Positions 62,283 through 64,000 of a stretch of 64,000 nt of DNA are shown one piece after another. This stretch comes from Acidobacteriota bacterium (GTDB taxonomy: Bacteria; Acidobacteriota; Vicinamibacteria; Vicinamibacterales; UBA8438). The notes below the pieces were generated by a model, which worked only from the letters and a program-made list of their open reading frames with translations, made no database searches and was not told where the DNA came from. Every line of letters starts with the position of its first letter. Within the stretch, counting starts at the first letter, position 1. The translations under genes and the position numbers were made by a program. The DNA is taken from NCBI GenBank assembly GCA_009838525.1, contig VXRJ01000035.1, positions 341,914-405,913 on the forward strand. Reading direction: 5' to 3'.

Positions 62283-63423
62283 CCGGCGTCGCTACTGGAT
62301 CGAGGCCATCGAACGCCTGTGGGGCGAGAGGTCGGTGGTCTGGCTTTCGGGAGTTCGCCGGGTCGGCAAGACCTTCCTGTGCCGGTCGCTGCCAAGCGTC
62401 GAGTACTTCGATTGCGAGCTGCCGAGCACGCGGCGCGCATTGGAAGATCCCGAACGTTTCCTCACCGACGTTGCCGGTCGGCGGATCGTGATCGACGAGA
62501 TCCAGCGCCTGCGCGATCCGTCCGAGCTACTGAAGATCGCCGCGGACTACCATCCCGGGACTCGCGTCATCGCTACAGGGTCGTCGTCCCTTGGCGCCTC
62601 GCGGCGATTCCGCGACACCCTCACCGACCGTAAGCGCGATCTCCGGCTGACGCCGATGATCCTCCAGGACGAGGAGGAGTTCGGCGGTCGCGGCATCGAT
62701 CACCGTTTCATGCACGGCGGGCTGCCGCCCTTCTTTCTCGCCGCACAAAGACCCGAGCACGGATTCCAGGAGTGGCTTGACTCGTACTGGTCCCGGGACA
62801 TTCAGGAGCTGTTTCGCGTGGAGCGCCGTTGGTCGTTCCTGCGGTTTGTAGAGCTGGTGCTCGCACAGAGCGGCGGTGTTTTCGAGGCCTCGCGCCTGGC
62901 GCGTCCGTGCGAAATCAGTCGGACCACGGTCGTCAACTACCTGCGGGTACTTGAAGACACCTTCGTCGTGCAGGTTGTGAGACCGTACAGCGCCCGCCGT
63001 GCTTCGGAGATCGTAGCGGCGCCCAAGGTGTACGGGTTCGATACCGGGTTCGTCTGTCTGTTCAAGGGGTGGGATCACCTGCGGGACGAGGACCGGGGTG
63101 TCCTGTGGGAGCACTACGTACTCAACGAGTACCTGGGCCGCGCTCAGGACCAGCGCGTGCGGTACTGGCGGGACAAGCGGGGGCACGAGATTGACTTCGT
63201 GCTCGTTCGCGGAGGTGGCGCAACAGTGGCGATAGAGTGCAAGTGGCGCGCGGCCGGCTTCGACGCACGGAACCTGAAGGCTTTCCGTTCACGATATCCG
63301 GACGGCGACAACTTCGTGGTAACCGATGACACGGCAACCTCCTATGTCCGTGACTACGGCGGGGTTGCGGTCCGTTTCGTCAACCTGCCCGAACTGATGG
63401 ATCGCGTGACGAACCGAGCGTAA
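62278..63423 (+). CDS. AAA_14/DUF4143 ATPase
   Basis: 381 residues. Walker A is GVRRVGKT at 25-32 and Walker B is RRIVIDEIQRL. A sensor region (ATGSSSLG) and a winged-helix-like middle (SRLARPCEISRTTVVNYLRVLEDTFVVQ) follow. The C-terminal DUF4143 part has nuclease-like residues (KRGHEIDFVLVRGG and AIECKW), which suggest a PD-(D/E)xK fold. Such proteins are common near toxin-antitoxin pairs and in mobile regions; the exact role is unknown. Confidence 0.88.
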   Translation: MVRRRYWIEAIERLWGERSVVWLSGVRRVGKTFLCRSLPSVEYFDCELPSTRRALEDPERFLTDVAGRRIVIDEIQRLRDPSELLKIAADYHPGTRVIATGSSSLGASRRFRDTLTDRKRDLRLTPMILQDEEEFGGRGIDHRFMHGGLPPFFLAAQRPEHGFQEWLDSYWSRDIQELFRVERRWSFLRFVELVLAQSGGVFEASRLARPCEISRTTVVNYLRVLEDTFVVQVVRPYSARRASEIVAAPKVYGFDTGFVCLFKGWDHLRDEDRGVLWEHYVLNEYLGRAQDQRVRYWRDKRGHEIDFVLVRGGGATVAIECKWRAAGFDARNLKAFRSRYPDGDNFVVTDDTATSYVRDYGGVAVRFVNLPELMDRVTNRA

Positions 63424-63456
63424 ACCGCTGGGTCCACGGCAGGCGTTGCACGCGAG

Positions 63457-63462
63457 TAAACT
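63457..63462 (+). promoter_or_regulatory. -10 box before the truncated membrane-protein gene
   Basis: TAAACT, 7 bases before the ATG at 63470, with no ribosome-binding site. It fits the leaderless pattern seen at other first genes in this window. Confidence 0.3.
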
Positions 63463-63469
63463 GGCAGCC

Positions 63470-64000
63470 ATGACCACCCAGGCAATCGCGGCAGCGGTGC
63501 CTGACGCATCTGGCGGCCCATCGCGTCTGTTCGCCGCGGTGGTGGCGCCGGGTCACCGCTTCCTGCTCGGCTGGACGGCGGCCTGGCTCGCGGTGGGCGT
63601 CGTGGTGGCAGGCGGAATCTCTTTCGCCGCCGGTGTCGACTTCTTTCCCATCCTGCGCGTGAGCGTCCTCTCCGCCGTGCTGGTGGGATACAGCGCGTAC
63701 ACCTCGGCCCGCCTCGTCTCGCCGCTGCTTGCGCAGTTGCACAGCGCACTGCGCCTGACGCTCGATTCGCTCCTCGTGCTGGCGGGCACTGTCTTCGGCT
63801 CGGTGGCGGTCTTTGTTACCGATCCGTTCTTCACGCTCGCCCAGTACCGGACCGTGTTGCTGATCGTGACGCTCAACGCGGCGCTTGCCGCGGGGGTCGC
63901 GGTGGCCCTCGGCACCTACGACCGGATGCGCCGCCAGATCGAGGCGTCCTACCGCGTGCTGCGGGAACGGGACAAGCTGGAGCGGGAGATGAACGTCGCC
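63470..64000 (+). CDS. Polytopic membrane sensor-type protein (3' partial)
   Basis: The open frame runs to the window edge, 177 codons with no stop. About four or five membrane segments are visible (LLGWTAAWLAVGVVVAGGISF; RVSVLSAVLVGYSAY; LLVLAGTVFGSVAVFVTD; VLLIVTLNAALAAGVAVALG). A helical linker then begins: RVLRERDKLEREMNVA. That ending resembles the start of the REVQ linker in SpoIIE/RsbU-type phosphatases and of some histidine kinases. A membrane-bound regulator is the best guess; the catalytic domain lies beyond the window. Confidence 0.7.
   Translation, partial: MTTQAIAAAVPDASGGPSRLFAAVVAPGHRFLLGWTAAWLAVGVVVAGGISFAAGVDFFPILRVSVLSAVLVGYSAYTSARLVSPLLAQLHSALRLTLDSLLVLAGTVFGSVAVFVTDPFFTLAQYRTVLLIVTLNAALAAGVAVALGTYDRMRRQIEASYRVLRERDKLEREMNVA

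Overview
This 64 kb window of very G+C-rich DNA most likely comes from an Acidobacteriota chromosome, probably of the Vicinamibacteria type. That placement is inferred from gene families common in that phylum: an acidobacterial duplicated orphan permease (ADOP), a VWFA-related secreted protein, several CRTAC1 (FG-GAP plus ASPIC/UnbV) proteins, DUF6152 and a family of repeated small secreted proteins. It carries no transposase, phage or CRISPR array. Coding density is high and no gene-free gap exceeds about 280 bases.

Bases 1-23,165 hold the most unusual content. Two copies of a CRTAC1-lipoprotein plus TPR-lipoprotein module (1-4672 and 8506-12111) flank a 3.7 kb gene on the opposite strand. 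That gene encodes a tandemly doubled cytochrome c / PHM-like copper monooxygenase / TPR polyprotein. Next comes a one-direction run of a small membrane protein, a VWA protein, a membrane-anchored pentaheme cytochrome-TPR fusion, a third CRTAC1 protein, an 1185-residue TPR/FG-GAP/UnbV fusion, a UspA protein and an acyl desaturase. I infer a surface or periplasmic redox system built from calcium-binding propellers, TPR scaffolds and c-type hemes. Its substrate cannot be read from sequence.

Bases 23,166-41,000 are more ordinary: a TonB-dependent receptor, tandem squalene/phytoene synthases, an S33 hydrolase with an ABC-2 exporter and a cupin, an ADOP permease, a PLP aminotransferase, an AbrB-PIN toxin-antitoxin pair, an outer-membrane barrel, two VOC domains in one protein, a DUF983 protein and tRNA-Glu.

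Bases 41,062-47,424 carry a MoxR-DUF58-MxaA-like-VWA-MxaK-like-VWA operon in the order of the methylotroph mxaRSACKL genes, but without mxaF. A PQQ dehydrogenase with the Asp-x-Asp lanthanide signature lies at 58,012-59,679 and is a candidate client. Between them are an APH-like/P-loop kinase fusion, an operon of secreted paralogues with DUF6152, an UnbU/RnfD-like membrane protein, and an operon for a CoA-transferase and an AMP ligase. The right end has PhoD, a second AbrB-PIN pair, an AAA/DUF4143 protein and a truncated membrane protein.

Two signals recur across the window. A double-hairpin repeat (GGTGCGCCGGC family, about 64 bp when complete) sits in five of seven convergent gene gaps. Many first genes lack a ribosome-binding site and instead have an extended -10 box 6-9 bases before the start codon, which suggests leaderless transcripts.
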